Of a stretch of DNA of 64,000 nucleotides, positions 43,396 through 51,779 are shown in pieces. Within the stretch, counting starts at the first letter, position 1. Each line of letters begins with the position of its first letter. The stretch is from NCBI GenBank assembly GCA_965116865.1, contig OZ220727.1, forward strand, positions 2,294,001 through 2,358,000, written 5' to 3'. The position numbers and the translations under genes are program-made. Source of the DNA: Aldehydirespirator sp965116865 (lineage in GTDB: Bacteria > Actinomycetota > Acidimicrobiia > Acidimicrobiales > Aldehydirespiratoraceae). A model generated the notes under the pieces. It had not been told where the DNA came from and ran no database searches. It saw only the letters and a list, made by a program, of their open reading frames with translations.

Positions 43396-43499
43396 GCCGG
43401 TAGCGGAGGCAGCGCGCTACGACGACCCAGCCCCTGACGACGCCTCTAGCCCGACGGGACCGGGACGGGGGCGGGGTCGATGAGCCGTGGCGAACAGCG

Positions 43500-44090
43500 C
43501 TAAGGCGGAAACGGACTCGTCGCCGACGGGACGGGAACGGGAGCGGGGTCGATGAGCCGGCCCTCGAGCGCGGCCTCGACCTCCTCGGTGCGGTTGAGGG
43601 CAGCGATGAGAGCGGTCAGCTTGAGGTTGATCTCAGCCAAGTCCTCGTTGACCTCGGCCACATCCTCCTCGAGGGCCGTGAACCGGGCGTCCATCCTCGC
43701 CTCGACGCGGTCGATCCTGGCGTTGGTGTCGTCGATCCTGGCGTTGAAGGTCGTGAAGTTGAACACCAGCAGCGCCACTACGGCCGTGCCGAAAATAGCC
43801 TGCAGAGGATTTTCGGCGAACTGCTCCCAGGCCCGCCGCCCGATCCCGGCCGCAGCACGCGCCGCCGACGCCGGCCTCGCGGACGCATCGACGGCGCCCG
43901 CGGCGGGGTTCTGGGAATCGGCTGCGCCGGTCATCGCGGGAGCGACCTCCGCGGCTGTGCTGTGGACTGGTGCGATCACGGGAACCTCGCCGGCGACCGC
44001 AACCACGACAGCCGCGGCCAAAGACAGACATCGGAACGGCTGCCGCGACGCCCGGCAGCGAGGCCCCACCGAAACTACCGAACAACACAT
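43500..44090 (-). CDS. Membrane-anchored coiled-coil protein
   Basis: The frame is 196 aa from ATG 44090; ATG 43934 (144 aa, with GGAGG 11 bases upstream) is an equally good start. A transmembrane segment AIFGTAVVALLVFNFTTF is followed by a long coiled coil NARIDDTNARIDRVEARMDA, RFTALEEDVAEVNEDLAEIN and a Pro-rich tail. No family name can be given. The plan (one TM helix, short hendecad/heptad coil, disordered tail) is that of the protein at 16192-16671, though the sequences differ. If the longer start is used there is a second hydrophobic segment (SLAAAVVVAVAG). Confidence 0.65.
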   Translation of the reverse strand: MCCSVVSVGPRCRASRQPFRCLSLAAAVVVAVAGEVPVIAPVHSTAAEVAPAMTGAADSQNPAAGAVDASARPASAARAAAGIGRRAWEQFAENPLQAIFGTAVVALLVFNFTTFNARIDDTNARIDRVEARMDARFTALEEDVAEVNEDLAEINLKLTALIAALNRTEEVEAALEGRLIDPAPVPVPSATSPFPP

Positions 44091-44215
44091 GCCATGTCAA
44101 CCCCTGAAACACAATTCTCTAGCAACACTGCCCATGCTGTCCCGGTGGGCGGCCCTCTGCTGTCGCACGCCGCCGACATCCGTCTACGGCAGGGCCACCG
44201 ATAGCCTCCAGCATC

Positions 44216-45772
44216 GTGGCCGGAGCATCCATGCACGACAAGCTCGAGGATCTGAGGGCCCGCAAGTCCGAGGCGCTGGCGGCCGGGCCCGAGCGGGCCG
44301 TGAAGCGCCAGCACGACAAGGGCAAGATGCTGGCCCGCGAACGGCTCGACTACCTTCTCGACGACGGCTCGTTCCACGAACTCGACATGCTCGCCCGCCA
44401 CCGGGCCCACGAGGCCGGACTCGACGACCGGCCCTACACCGACGGCGTGATCACCGGCTGGGGGACCATCGACGGCCGCAAGGTCTTCGTGTTCGCCCAG
44501 GACTTCACCGTCATGGGCGGCGCGCTGGGGGAGGTGTTCGCCGAGAAGCTCCACAAGGTGATGGACCTCGCCGTGTCGGTCGGCGCGCCCATCATCGGCC
44601 TCAACGACGGCGCCGGGGCCCGCATCCAGGAGGGCGTCGTCTCCCTCGACGGCTACGGCGGGATCTTCTACCGAAACGTCCAGGCCTCGGGCGTGGTCCC
44701 GCAGATCAGCGTGATCCTCGGCCCGTGCGCGGGAGGCGCGGTGTACAGCCCGGCCATGACCGACTTCATCTTCATGGTGCGCTCCAAGTCGCACATGTTC
44801 ATAACCGGGCCCGACGTGGTGAGGACGGTCACCGGCGAGGAGGTCACCCTCGAGGACCTCGGAGGGGCCACCAGCCACAGCACCAAGTCGGGCGTGGCCA
44901 CCTTCGTCGCCTCCAGCGAGCACGACGTGCTCGACGACGTGAAGACGCTGCTGTCGTTCCTGCCCTCCAACAACCTCGAGCAGCCCCCGGCGCACGAGCC
45001 GGCCGACGACGCCGACCGCGAGTGCCCCGCGCTCGACACCCTGCTGCCCGGCAGCCCCAACGTCCCCTACGACATCAAGGACGTGATCGCCGAAGTGGCC
45101 GACGACGGCGACTTCCTCGAGTACCACGCCGCCTGGGCCCGCAGCATCGTGTGCGGGTTCGCCCGCATCGACGGGCGCCCGGTGGGCGTGGTGGGCAACC
45201 AGCCGATGGTGCTGGCCGGCGTCCTCGACATCGAGTCGGCCGAGAAGGCGGCCCGCTTCGTGCGCACCTGCGACGCCTTCAACATCGCGCTGGTGACCTT
45301 CGTAGACGTCCCCGGCTTCCTGCCCGGCGTCGACCAGGAGCACGGCGGCATCATCCGTCACGGGGCCAAACTGCTGTACGCCTACTGCGAGGCCGCAGTG
45401 CCCCGCATCTCAGTCATAACCCGCAAGGCCTACGGCGGCGCCTACGTAGTGATGGACTCGAAGGGCATCGGCTCGGACCTGTCGTTCGCGTGGCCCTCCG
45501 CCGAGATCGCCGTCATGGGCCCCCAGGGCGCGGTCGAGATCATCCACCGCCGCGAGCTGGCCGACGCGGCCGATCCTCAGGCCCGGCGCGACGAGCTGGT
45601 CGACGACTACACCCAGAAGCTGGCCAATCCCTACGTCGCGGCCGAACGAGGCTTCGTCGACGAGGTGATCGAGCCGTCGCAGACCCGCCGCAAGATCGTG
45701 GCCGGTCTGCGGGTGCTGGCTTCCAAGCGCGAGGAGATCCCAGAGCGCAAGCACGGGAACGTCCCGCTGTGA
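44216..45772 (+). CDS. pccB: Propionyl-CoA (acyl-CoA) carboxylase beta subunit
   Basis: The protein has 518 aa, full length. The carboxyltransferase N-domain has KMLARERLDYLLDDGSFHEL and GAPIIGLNDGAGARIQEGVV; the acyl-CoA side has the GGAVYSPAMTDFIFMV oxyanion loop. The C-domain has DVPGFLPGVDQEHGGIIRHG and RKAYGGAYVVMDSKGIGSDL. It transfers carboxyl from biotin to propionyl-CoA (or acetyl-CoA); the biotinylated alpha subunit is not in this window. It overlaps the downstream epsilon-like gene (GTGA). Together with the epimerase at 14117 it points to the methylmalonyl-CoA route. Confidence 0.95.
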   Translation: MAGASMHDKLEDLRARKSEALAAGPERAVKRQHDKGKMLARERLDYLLDDGSFHELDMLARHRAHEAGLDDRPYTDGVITGWGTIDGRKVFVFAQDFTVMGGALGEVFAEKLHKVMDLAVSVGAPIIGLNDGAGARIQEGVVSLDGYGGIFYRNVQASGVVPQISVILGPCAGGAVYSPAMTDFIFMVRSKSHMFITGPDVVRTVTGEEVTLEDLGGATSHSTKSGVATFVASSEHDVLDDVKTLLSFLPSNNLEQPPAHEPADDADRECPALDTLLPGSPNVPYDIKDVIAEVADDGDFLEYHAAWARSIVCGFARIDGRPVGVVGNQPMVLAGVLDIESAEKAARFVRTCDAFNIALVTFVDVPGFLPGVDQEHGGIIRHGAKLLYAYCEAAVPRISVITRKAYGGAYVVMDSKGIGSDLSFAWPSAEIAVMGPQGAVEIIHRRELADAADPQARRDELVDDYTQKLANPYVAAERGFVDEVIEPSQTRRKIVAGLRVLASKREEIPERKHGNVPL

Positions 45773-46017
45773 CCGCCGCCGAGGCGACCGCGGACGCCGC
45801 CGCAGCAGGCGGCCCGGAGATCGACCTCCCCGAGATCCTGTCGATCACCCCGGCCCCGACCGACGCCGAGCGGGCCGCCATCGTGGCCGCGGTCGAGGCG
45901 TTCGGCGCCGAGTTGCGGCCCCGCCCGGCCGCGGCGACCATCCCGGCGCCGTCGCCCCGCTGGCGCTACGCGGGCAGACCCTGGAGACGCCGAGACAACT
46001 ACAGCAGTTGGCATTGA
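45769..46017 (+). CDS. Acyl-CoA carboxylase epsilon-like subunit
   Basis: The protein has 82 aa from a GTG that overlaps the pccB stop (GTGA). The Ala/Pro-rich start is followed by PTDAERAAIVAAVEAF and a C-terminal SPRWRYAGRPWRRRDNYSSW-H. Small epsilon subunits encoded directly after the beta subunit, with E...AA..A and a terminal W, stabilise actinobacterial acyl-CoA carboxylases. Sequence support is by short motifs and position. Confidence 0.75.
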   Translation: MTAAEATADAAAAGGPEIDLPEILSITPAPTDAERAAIVAAVEAFGAELRPRPAAATIPAPSPRWRYAGRPWRRRDNYSSWH

Positions 46018-46044
46018 GAAATATCGGGATAGAATGACCTTTGC

Positions 46045-46380
46045 TCAAACATCAGAGAAGGTCAGCTATAGGGACGTTCAGCTATGGGGACGTTCAGCTA
46101 TGGGGACGTTCAAGGAGACGCTGCCTCACAGCAGGGTGGGGGCACGGCCGGCGGTGTTGGACAGGCGCGACATGGGGACGTTCAAGGAGACGCTGCCTCA
46201 CAGCAGGGGCCGCTGCCGGAGGGGATGGGCTTGGCCTGGACCCGACGGCGGGATGCACCTGAACACGACAGGCAGCGGGGACTCCAACAACTCGTTCGTG
46301 ACGAACTACGGCACCGACGGCGGGATGTGCCTGAACACGGCAGGCAGCGGGGACTCCAACAACTCGGGCAGGCGGCGCAG
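46045..46380. repeat. Two 72-bp tandem duplications at and after the aat 3' end
   Basis: ATGGGGACGTTCAAGGAGAC starts at 46100 and 46172 (72 bp), preceded by 19-bp copies of GACGTTCAGCTATGGG. GACGGCGGGATGYRCCTGAA starts at 46244 and 46316 (72 bp) and copies the 3' end of aat including its stop. The region between accE and aat has no other feature. Confidence 0.9.
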
Positions 46381-47016
46381 GTATTGCCGGCGCGGGATCG
46401 CGTGCGCGCCGAGGGAGCGCAGGTGCGGTGTCACCCACTGGACGTCGATCAGCCTCGAGTGCCCGTCGAGAAGGACCTCGGCCAGGGCCACCAAAGCGAC
46501 CTTGGACGCGTCCCGAGCCCGGTAGAACATGGACTCTGCCGCGAACAGCCCGCCGGCGGCCACGCCGTAGAGGCCGCCGGCCAACTCGCCGTCGCGCCAC
46601 GCCTCGACGCTGTGGGCGTAGCCGGCGCGGTGGAGCCGCAAGTAGGCGGCCCGCATCCGGGCGTCGATCCAGCCGTGGGGACGGGCCGGGTCCGCGCAGC
46701 CGTCGACGACTCCGGCGAAAGCAGTGTCGACTCTGACCTCGAAACGACGGCAGGACCGGCGCAGCGAGCGATGCACGATCAGTCCCTCCGGCGCCAGAAT
46801 GCCGCGCTCGGGAGGGGACCACCACCCGATGAGTCCGTCCGCCTCCAGCGGCATGGGGAACAGGCCGCGACTGTAGGCGGCCAGCAGCGTCGCCGGCTCG
46901 AGGTCGGCACCGACCGCCACCAAGCCGTCCTCGTCGCTGCGGGAGGGATCCGGCAGGACCCAGCGGCAAGCGTTCAGCCTCGCATCGGCGAGCATCGCAA
47001 AGACAGTAGGCCGCAT
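46306..47016 (-). CDS. aat: Leucyl/phenylalanyl-tRNA--protein transferase
   Basis: The protein has 236 aa, typical length. Family motifs: GLVAVGADLEPATLLAAYSR, GLFPMPLEADGLIGWWSPPE then RGIL, HGWIDARMRAAYLRLHRAGY, and ELAGGLYGVAAGGLFAAESM. It adds Leu or Phe to N-terminal Arg/Lys of proteins, marking them for ClpAP-type degradation (N-degron). The last ~24 codons are duplicated just downstream by a 72-bp repeat; the first stop terminates the protein normally. Confidence 0.95.
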   Translation of the reverse strand: MRPTVFAMLADARLNACRWVLPDPSRSDEDGLVAVGADLEPATLLAAYSRGLFPMPLEADGLIGWWSPPERGILAPEGLIVHRSLRRSCRRFEVRVDTAFAGVVDGCADPARPHGWIDARMRAAYLRLHRAGYAHSVEAWRDGELAGGLYGVAAGGLFAAESMFYRARDASKVALVALAEVLLDGHSRLIDVQWVTPHLRSLGAHAIPRRQYLRRLPELLESPLPAVFRHIPPSVP

Positions 47017-47104
47017 CGGCGGCCGGCGGCGTTGGACGGGCCCCGTCGAGACGACCGACCATGCAGCCGCTAGCCGCGACCAGGCCGCCGGCGGCTGTCG
47101 AACC

Positions 47105-48076
47105 TCAGCCGACGGCGGGGGTCTCCTCGATGGTGACCGAATGCACGGTCACGTCGCGCGACGGCGCCCCGCCGAGCGAGCCGCCCGGCTCGTGGAGGCC
47201 GATGATCGACTGTGCCACGGCCAGCCCGGCCTCGTCGGTGTTGCCGAACACCACGTAGGTGCCCTGCGAGTCCAGCAGCGCGGTGGCGGGTCCGGTGGTG
47301 ATGAAGAACTGCGCGCCGGCCGAATCCCTCCCGGCCGATCGGGCCATGACCAGCTGGCCGGGCTGGTAGCGGTACGGCCCGGTGAGGGCGCCGGTGACCG
47401 GATCCTCGTCGAAGGCCGGCTCGTCGGGGATCGTGTAACCGGGACCGGGATCCGAAGCGCTGTCAGTGTGGGGCGAGCCGCCCTGGATGATGTCGATGGA
47501 AGGGTCGGTGCGGAACAGGAGCGTGCCGTCGTAGTAGCCCCATCGGGCCAGGGTCACGAAGTTGTTGACGGTCAGCGGAGTCTCCGACGCGGCCAGCTCG
47601 AAGCGCATCGCGCCCTCGCTGGTGTCGAAGGCGGCGACGTAGCGGGCCGCGGGGTCGATGCACATGGGTTGAGGGCCGTCGAAGTCGATCATGCGCGGGC
47701 TCGACCCGTCGACCGCCGGACACCCTTCCGGCTCCTCTGCCGGACCGGCTGCGTCCAGCTCCTCTGCCGGATCGGCTGCGTCCAGCTCCTCTGCCGGATC
47801 GGCTGCGTCCGGCTCCCCTGCCGCATCGGCGGAGGCAAGGTCGGCGGCCTCAGCCACTGGATCATCCGCTCCGGCGGCAGTCGGATCGGAATCGTCCTCG
47901 GGCCCGGAATCGCGCTGCAGGAATCCGAGCACGGCGAACCCGGCAGCGACCGCCACCGCCGCGATGCCGATCAGCTTGACGCGCCGACGGGTGGCGTGCC
48001 GCTTGGCGGCGGCCTGGTCGGCGGCCAGGCGCAAACGCCGGTTCTCGCGCTGGCGCTCCCGCTTCAGAGTGCCCAT
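47105..48076 (-). CDS. Membrane-anchored cyclophilin-type peptidyl-prolyl isomerase
   Basis: The protein has 323 aa from ATG 48076. It has a basic N-terminus (KRERQRENRRLRLAADQAAA), one TM helix LIGIAAVAVAAGFAVLGFL (~40-58), and an acidic linker with three 27-bp repeats (DAADPAEEL). The cyclophilin domain follows: PLTVNNFVTLARWGYYDGTL, IIQGGSPHTDS and SAGAQFFITTG. It should act on proteins outside the membrane. Its sequence resembles the soluble cyclophilin at 57367, including the short PMCID segment before the domain. A 57-aa membrane protein lies 5 bp upstream and is probably cotranscribed. Confidence 0.92.
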   Translation of the reverse strand: MGTLKRERQRENRRLRLAADQAAAKRHATRRRVKLIGIAAVAVAAGFAVLGFLQRDSGPEDDSDPTAAGADDPVAEAADLASADAAGEPDAADPAEELDAADPAEELDAAGPAEEPEGCPAVDGSSPRMIDFDGPQPMCIDPAARYVAAFDTSEGAMRFELAASETPLTVNNFVTLARWGYYDGTLLFRTDPSIDIIQGGSPHTDSASDPGPGYTIPDEPAFDEDPVTGALTGPYRYQPGQLVMARSAGRDSAGAQFFITTGPATALLDSQGTYVVFGNTDEAGLAVAQSIIGLHEPGGSLGGAPSRDVTVHSVTIEETPAVG

Positions 48077-48081
48077 GAGCC

Positions 48082-48255
48082 CTAGGACAGCAGCCCAACG
48101 GCCAGTGAGGCCACCATCATCGTCACCACCAGCACCGCCACCAGCGCGACCACGCGCTGCTTGCGGTCCCGGCGGGAACTGCGGCGCCCACTGCCGGAGG
48201 CCGACTGCGGCGCTGAACGGGCCCGACGTTTCCGTAGATCGCTCTGGGACGGCAC
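48082..48255 (-). CDS. Small single-TM membrane protein
   Basis: The protein has 57 aa from GTG 48255 to TAG 48082: a basic cytoplasmic N-terminus (MPSQSDLRKRRARSAPQSAS) then a C-terminal transmembrane helix VVALVAVLVVTMMVASLAVG. It is too short for most gene finders. The 5-bp gap to the cyclophilin gene downstream suggests a two-gene operon. No family assignment is possible. Confidence 0.6.
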   Translation of the reverse strand: MPSQSDLRKRRARSAPQSASGSGRRSSRRDRKQRVVALVAVLVVTMMVASLAVGLLS

Positions 48256-48293
48256 CGCCCAAGCCTATCCTGGGATCAGCGTCGGGACTCTCG

Positions 48294-48474
48294 GAGGCGA
48301 GCCGAACGGCGACCGCGTAACTTCTCGCGAGCGCGCGGCGCGGCTGCACACCAGCCTTCAAGGCCTGGGCGAACCCAACGGCGACCGCGTAACGTCTCGC
48401 GAGCGCGCGGCGCGGCTGCACACCAGCCTTCAAGGCCTGGGCGAACCCAACGGCGACCGCGTAACGTCTCGCGT
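48294..48474. repeat. 72-bp tandem repeat, ~2.5 copies
   Basis: AACGGCGACCGCGTAACKTC starts at 48305, 48377 and 48449. It lies between divergent genes and therefore in both promoter regions; the last unit ends at the lipoprotein start. Confidence 0.92.
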
Positions 48475-49008
48475 GTGTCGTCCCACCGCCGCTTCGTGCC
48501 CCGAGGGCTTCGGCACGGCGTCGGCATCCTGCTCGCGGTCGCCGGATCGGCCTGCGCCGCCACCGCCGACGGCCCCCTAGCGAGCGAACAGCACGACCCC
48601 GGGGAGACCTCGACCACAGCCGCCGCGGCACCGGCGCCTCCGCATTCGGAGGGGACCGCCAAGATCGGCGACGACGAGTACGCGCTCGACGTCACCTGCA
48701 TCGACCTCGGCGCGGGCGAGGTGACCGTCAGGGGCGCCGGCCGCGACCTTGGGTCCGGGGATCCGGTCGAGCTGTACCTGAAGGCCTCGCTGGTCGATCC
48801 GTACGTCGGTCTGCGCCTGGCGGACGGCACGCTGATCGAGCCGTCACTGGACAGCCCGCTGGACCTGTACCTGCAGAACGATGTGATCCGCGCCTCGGCC
48901 ATCCGCTTCGTGCGGGATCTCGACCTGGAGACGGGCGAGGCCTCCGAGGTCGGCTTCGGAGAGTTCGAGATCCACTGCTACAGCTACGAGCGGGACTCGC
49001 CCTCCTGA
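48475..49008 (+). CDS. Putative secreted lipoprotein
   Basis: The protein has 177 aa. Signal: MSSHRRFVPRGLRHGVGILL, then AVAGSAC with Cys27 as candidate lipid anchor. A Thr/Ala/Pro-rich spacer follows, then a compact domain (KIGDDEYALDVTCIDLGAGE, GDPVELYLKASLVDPYVGLR, EIHCYSYER) with two Cys that could form a disulphide. I do not recognise the family. The GTG start lies within the end of the 72-bp array (ACGTCTCGC GTG), so its original leader has been altered. Confidence 0.7.
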   Translation: MSSHRRFVPRGLRHGVGILLAVAGSACAATADGPLASEQHDPGETSTTAAAAPAPPHSEGTAKIGDDEYALDVTCIDLGAGEVTVRGAGRDLGSGDPVELYLKASLVDPYVGLRLADGTLIEPSLDSPLDLYLQNDVIRASAIRFVRDLDLETGEASEVGFGEFEIHCYSYERDSPS

Positions 49009-49084
49009 CTGCCGTTACAACCCCGCCGGTCAATCCCAGCCTGCTGTGTCTTGCCCGCTGAGAACAGCCCGCGGATCGAGTCGC

Positions 49085-49215
49085 CAGCGCCACGGCCTCG
49101 CCCGCACGGGCTGCGTCGTTCCTCCTGGTCGCTCAGCCTCAAGGGACACCCACCTGCAGCGCCACGGCCTCGCCCGCACGGGCTGCGTCGTTCCTCCTGG
49201 TCGCTCAGCCTCAGG
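49085..49215. repeat. 72-bp repeat related to one half of the MITE-like element
   Basis: CAGCGCCACGGCCTCGCCCG starts at 49085 and 49157 (72 bp). GCCACGGCCTCGCCCGCACG and GCTGCGTCGTTCCTCC match the MITE segment GCCACGGCCTCGCCTGTATG and GCCGCGTCGCTCCCGCC, so this is a diverged half-element duplicated in tandem. Confidence 0.8.
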
Positions 49216-50047
49216 GGGTCTCGCAGCCGGTGTCAAGCATCACCTGCGGCAAGCGCCCCGACTTGACGGCCCGCACCGCTCCGTCAGCGATGTTGAACAC
49301 CACTCGGTAGTTCCGGTCGCCCGGGTCGCTGGGCACGAACACCAGATCGACAGTGCCGTCCACCCGCACCTGCCTCTCGATGCTGTCGCCGAACAGGTCG
49401 GTGACCATGCTCTCGGACGACCCGACGCCCACGCCTGAGCGGGTAGTGATCGGCCCGCTGTTGATGTCCACCCGCTCGATGGTGCCGTGATGCACAAGAA
49501 AGACGACGCCCTCCGGAGCGTCGCTGGGGACGACGTGATAGCAGGGGCCGGTCGGCCCTGCCGGGACCAGCACCGTCCCCGCGGCCTGCTGTGCCGCGGC
49601 GACCGTCATGCCGAAATGCACCTCGTCGAGGCCGACGGTCGAGACAGTGGACCGGTTGCTGAGCGTCGGCGGACCGAACTGCCCGGGGCTGTCCGGCGGC
49701 ACTGTCGTGATCGTGGTGGTGGTGGCACGGACCGTAGTAGTGGTGGAGGTGGAGACTGTGGAGTCGGAGGCTGTGGAATCCTCGGCGCTGCCGTCACGGT
49801 CCTCGTCGGCGACGGTCGTCTCGTCCGGTGCGACGTCCTCGGTGCCCTCGCCCAGCTCTCCGGCCTCGTCGACATCCGCAGCGACTCCGTCGTCTCCGGC
49901 GTCCCGGCCCAGCCACCAGACCAGGGCGGCCACGGCCACGGCCACCGACGCGACCGCTGCGAGTATCAGCCCCCACCTGGGGCTGCGCCTCTCCGCGGCA
50001 CCCGGCCAGAACGGACCCGGGTCGTCAGTCTCGGGGCTCCATTCCAC
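49211..50047 (-). CDS. Membrane-anchored protein with Ser/Thr-rich stalk
   Basis: The protein has 278 aa. A short cytoplasmic N-terminus, a TM helix GLILAAVASVAVAVAALVWW (~26-45), and a ~95-residue acidic and then Thr-rich stalk (STSTTTTVRATTTTITTVPP). An extracytoplasmic domain of ~150 residues starts LDEVHFGMTVAAAQQAAGTV and continues GVGVGSSESMVTDLFGDSIE and the C-terminal TGCETP. The domain plan resembles small secreted lipoprotein-like domains of actinobacteria; I cannot name a function. The tRNA-Lys lies 47 bp upstream on the same strand. Confidence 0.75.
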   Translation of the reverse strand: MEWSPETDDPGPFWPGAAERRSPRWGLILAAVASVAVAVAALVWWLGRDAGDDGVAADVDEAGELGEGTEDVAPDETTVADEDRDGSAEDSTASDSTVSTSTTTTVRATTTTITTVPPDSPGQFGPPTLSNRSTVSTVGLDEVHFGMTVAAAQQAAGTVLVPAGPTGPCYHVVPSDAPEGVVFLVHHGTIERVDINSGPITTRSGVGVGSSESMVTDLFGDSIERQVRVDGTVDLVFVPSDPGDRNYRVVFNIADGAVRAVKSGRLPQVMLDTGCETP

Positions 50048-50094
50048 ACATGGAGCGTACCGAGTCGCTCACGACGAAGTACGGACCAGGCCGG

Positions 50095-50167
50095 TGGGCC
50101 GCCCGGGGCTCGAACCCGGCGCCTTGAGATTAAAAGTCTCCTGCTCTGCCTGATGAGCTAGCGGCCC
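50095..50167 (-). tRNA. tRNA-Lys (TTT anticodon)
   Basis: The minus strand reads GGGCCGCTAGCTCATCAGGC, anticodon loop GACTTTTAATC (TTT), T-arm CCGGGTTCGAGCCCCGGG and acceptor GCGGCCC-A. All seven acceptor pairs are complete; CCA is not encoded. Confidence 0.96.
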
Positions 50168-50215
50168 TCGCCCATTCTGGCAGCGTCGCGACAGTTCCGG
50201 ACCTCCAGCAGCCCA

Positions 50216-50550
50216 CCCCCACGGCCCGCACCGCCCGGGCCGGGGCTCGTCCACCGCCTTCCCGCCTGGTCGGCGAACCCCCACGGCCCGCACCGCCCGG
50301 GCCAGGGCTTCGTCGTTGGCGTGGCTTGCAGTTCGTCGGTCCCACGGCCCGCACCGCCCGGGCCGGGGCTTCGTCGTTGGCGTGGCTTGCAGTTCGTCGG
50401 TCCCACGGCCCGCACCGCCCGGGCCGGGGCTTCGTCGTTGGCGTGGCTTGCAGTTCGTCGGTCCCACGGCCCGCACCGCCCGGGCCGGGGTCCTGCGTGT
50501 CGGCCATCGGGTCCAGGATCATCCCCACGGCCCGCACCGCCCGGGCCAGG
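50216..50550. repeat. 61/62-bp tandem array, ~5.5 copies
   Basis: CACGGCCCGCACCGCCCGGG recurs at about 50219, 50282, 50344, 50405, 50466 and 50526. Middle units share CTTCGTCGTTGGCGTGGCTT; outer units have different spacers between the conserved 25-bp block. It fills the region from tRNA-Lys to the DUF2237 gene; frames across it are not genes. Confidence 0.92.
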
Positions 50551-50568
50551 GACTCGGCACGCTCGGGC

Positions 50569-50940
50569 TCAAATGGACTCGCCGGTGTAGCGATGAGCTT
50601 CTAGGTCGGCGAGGTTCGCCCATTCCAGCGTGCGGGCGTGGGTCGCCTCCAGGACGACCTGGGGAGCGGCCCCGGCCGCGTGCGCCTCCGACCAGCGGGA
50701 AGCGCACAGGCACCAGTGGTCGCCCGGCGCCAGTCCGTCGAAGCCGGCGGCCGGCCGCGGAGTCGAGAGATCGTTGCCTGCGACTTTCGAGAATTCGAGG
50801 AACTCGGCGGTCATCACCGCGCACACCGTATGCACTCCGTAGTCGCCGGAGCCGGTGTTGCAGCAGCCGTCCCGGAACCAGCCGGTCAGCGGGTCGAAGG
50901 AGCACGGCTGCAGTTCCTCGCCGAGCACGTTGCGGGCCAT
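50569..50940 (-). CDS. DUF2237 family protein
   Basis: The protein has 123 aa from ATG 50940. It begins MARNVLGEELQPCSFDPLTG, then FRDGCCNTGSGDYGVHTVCA, VMTAEFLEFSKVAGNDLSTP and GLAPGDHWCLCASRW. This pattern of conserved Cys and GDHWCLC is diagnostic for DUF2237, a small conserved bacterial protein of unknown function (YbdK-unrelated). Cys placement suggests metal or redox chemistry, but none has been shown to my knowledge. Confidence 0.92.
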   Translation of the reverse strand: MARNVLGEELQPCSFDPLTGWFRDGCCNTGSGDYGVHTVCAVMTAEFLEFSKVAGNDLSTPRPAAGFDGLAPGDHWCLCASRWSEAHAAGAAPQVVLEATHARTLEWANLADLEAHRYTGESI

Positions 50941-51064
50941 GTGCGACAGTCTCCCAGATCTCGTCCGTCGCCGCGAGCCGTTACTCTCGAAGTATGAACG
51001 GCACAGACAAGGCAGCGCCCCGGGAGCTGCGACAGCTCCGGCCCACACAAGACAACCTCGAAGC

Positions 51065-51307
51065 GTGAACGGCACAGACAAGGCAGCGCCCCCGCAAGTC
51101 CGAGGCGCCCACGAGGCGAACGACAGACTGTCACGGGACGGCGAAGCGGACCGCCGAACGGAACAGCTCGAAGGCATAGAGCGCGACATGGACACCGTCG
51201 ACGCCGCACTCGCCGCGCTCGACGCCGACGACCTCGAGCAGGCGGAAACGTTGGCAGCCGCACTCGCCGCGCGCGTCGGAACGCATCAGAACATCTCCGC
51301 GGCCTAA
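51065..51307 (+). CDS. Small acidic helical protein with duplicated start region
   Basis: The protein has 80 aa from GTG 51065. The helical acidic core is LEGIERDMDTVDAALAALDA, DDLEQAETLAAALAARV. The first eight codons (MNGTDKAAP) also occur 71 bp upstream (50995 ATG), where they lead to a 22-codon frame ending at TGA 51066-51068. This is a duplication of the start region. I do not recognise the family; size and helicity would suit a small regulator or chaperone-like partner. The 48-bp array follows its stop. Confidence 0.6.
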   Translation: MNGTDKAAPPQVRGAHEANDRLSRDGEADRRTEQLEGIERDMDTVDAALAALDADDLEQAETLAAALAARVGTHQNISAA

Positions 51308-51324
51308 CGCCGCCGGCGGGCGGT

Positions 51325-51738
51325 GCATGCCGACGACCACGCCGCCCACCACCGACAGGACGACCGGCCCAGATCCGCTCGCGACCGCGCCGCCCACCAC
51401 CGACAGGACGACCGGCCCAGATCCGCTCGCGACCGCGCCGCCCACCACCGACAGGACGACCGGCCCAGATCCGCTCGCGACCGCGGCACCCACCACCGAC
51501 AGGACGACCGGCCCAGATCCGCTCGCGACCGCGCCGCCCACCACCGACAGGACGACCGGCCCAGATCCGCTCGCGACCGCGGCACCCACCACCGACAGGA
51601 CGACCGGCCCAGATCCGCTCGCGACCGCGGCACCCACCACCGACAGGACGACCGGCCCAGATCCGCTCGCGACCGCGGCGCCCACCACCGACAGGACGAC
51701 CGGCCCAGATCCGCTCGCGACCGCGCCGCCGACCACCC
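51325..51738. repeat. 48-bp tandem array, ~8.5 copies
   Basis: CCCACCACCGACAGGACGAC followed by CGGCCCAGATCCGCTCGCGA recurs every 48 bp. Variants alternate GCGCCG/GCGGCA. All frames remain open because 48 is a multiple of three, but no gene signal supports translation. Confidence 0.95.
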
Positions 51739-51779
51739 AGACCCGCCAGCGGCCGCGGCGAAGCGCGCGGCCGCGGACG

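Noticed and set aside
44075..45361. 428-codon minus-strand frame
   Set aside because: Exactly antisense to pccB, whose carboxyltransferase motifs are unmistakable.
46034..46525. Plus-strand frame MTFAQTSEKVSYRDV with MGTFKETLPHSR repeats
   Set aside because: It is built from the 72-bp duplication after accE and runs antisense into aat; no conserved motif.
49487..50161. Plus-strand frame ending GLEPGALRLK
   Set aside because: A known type of artefact: the translated tRNA-Lys gene read on the opposite strand.
51131..51736. Minus-strand frame of VGGAVASGSGPVVLS repeats
   Set aside because: Translation of the 48-bp array; open only because 48 is divisible by three, with no signal peptide or flank conservation.
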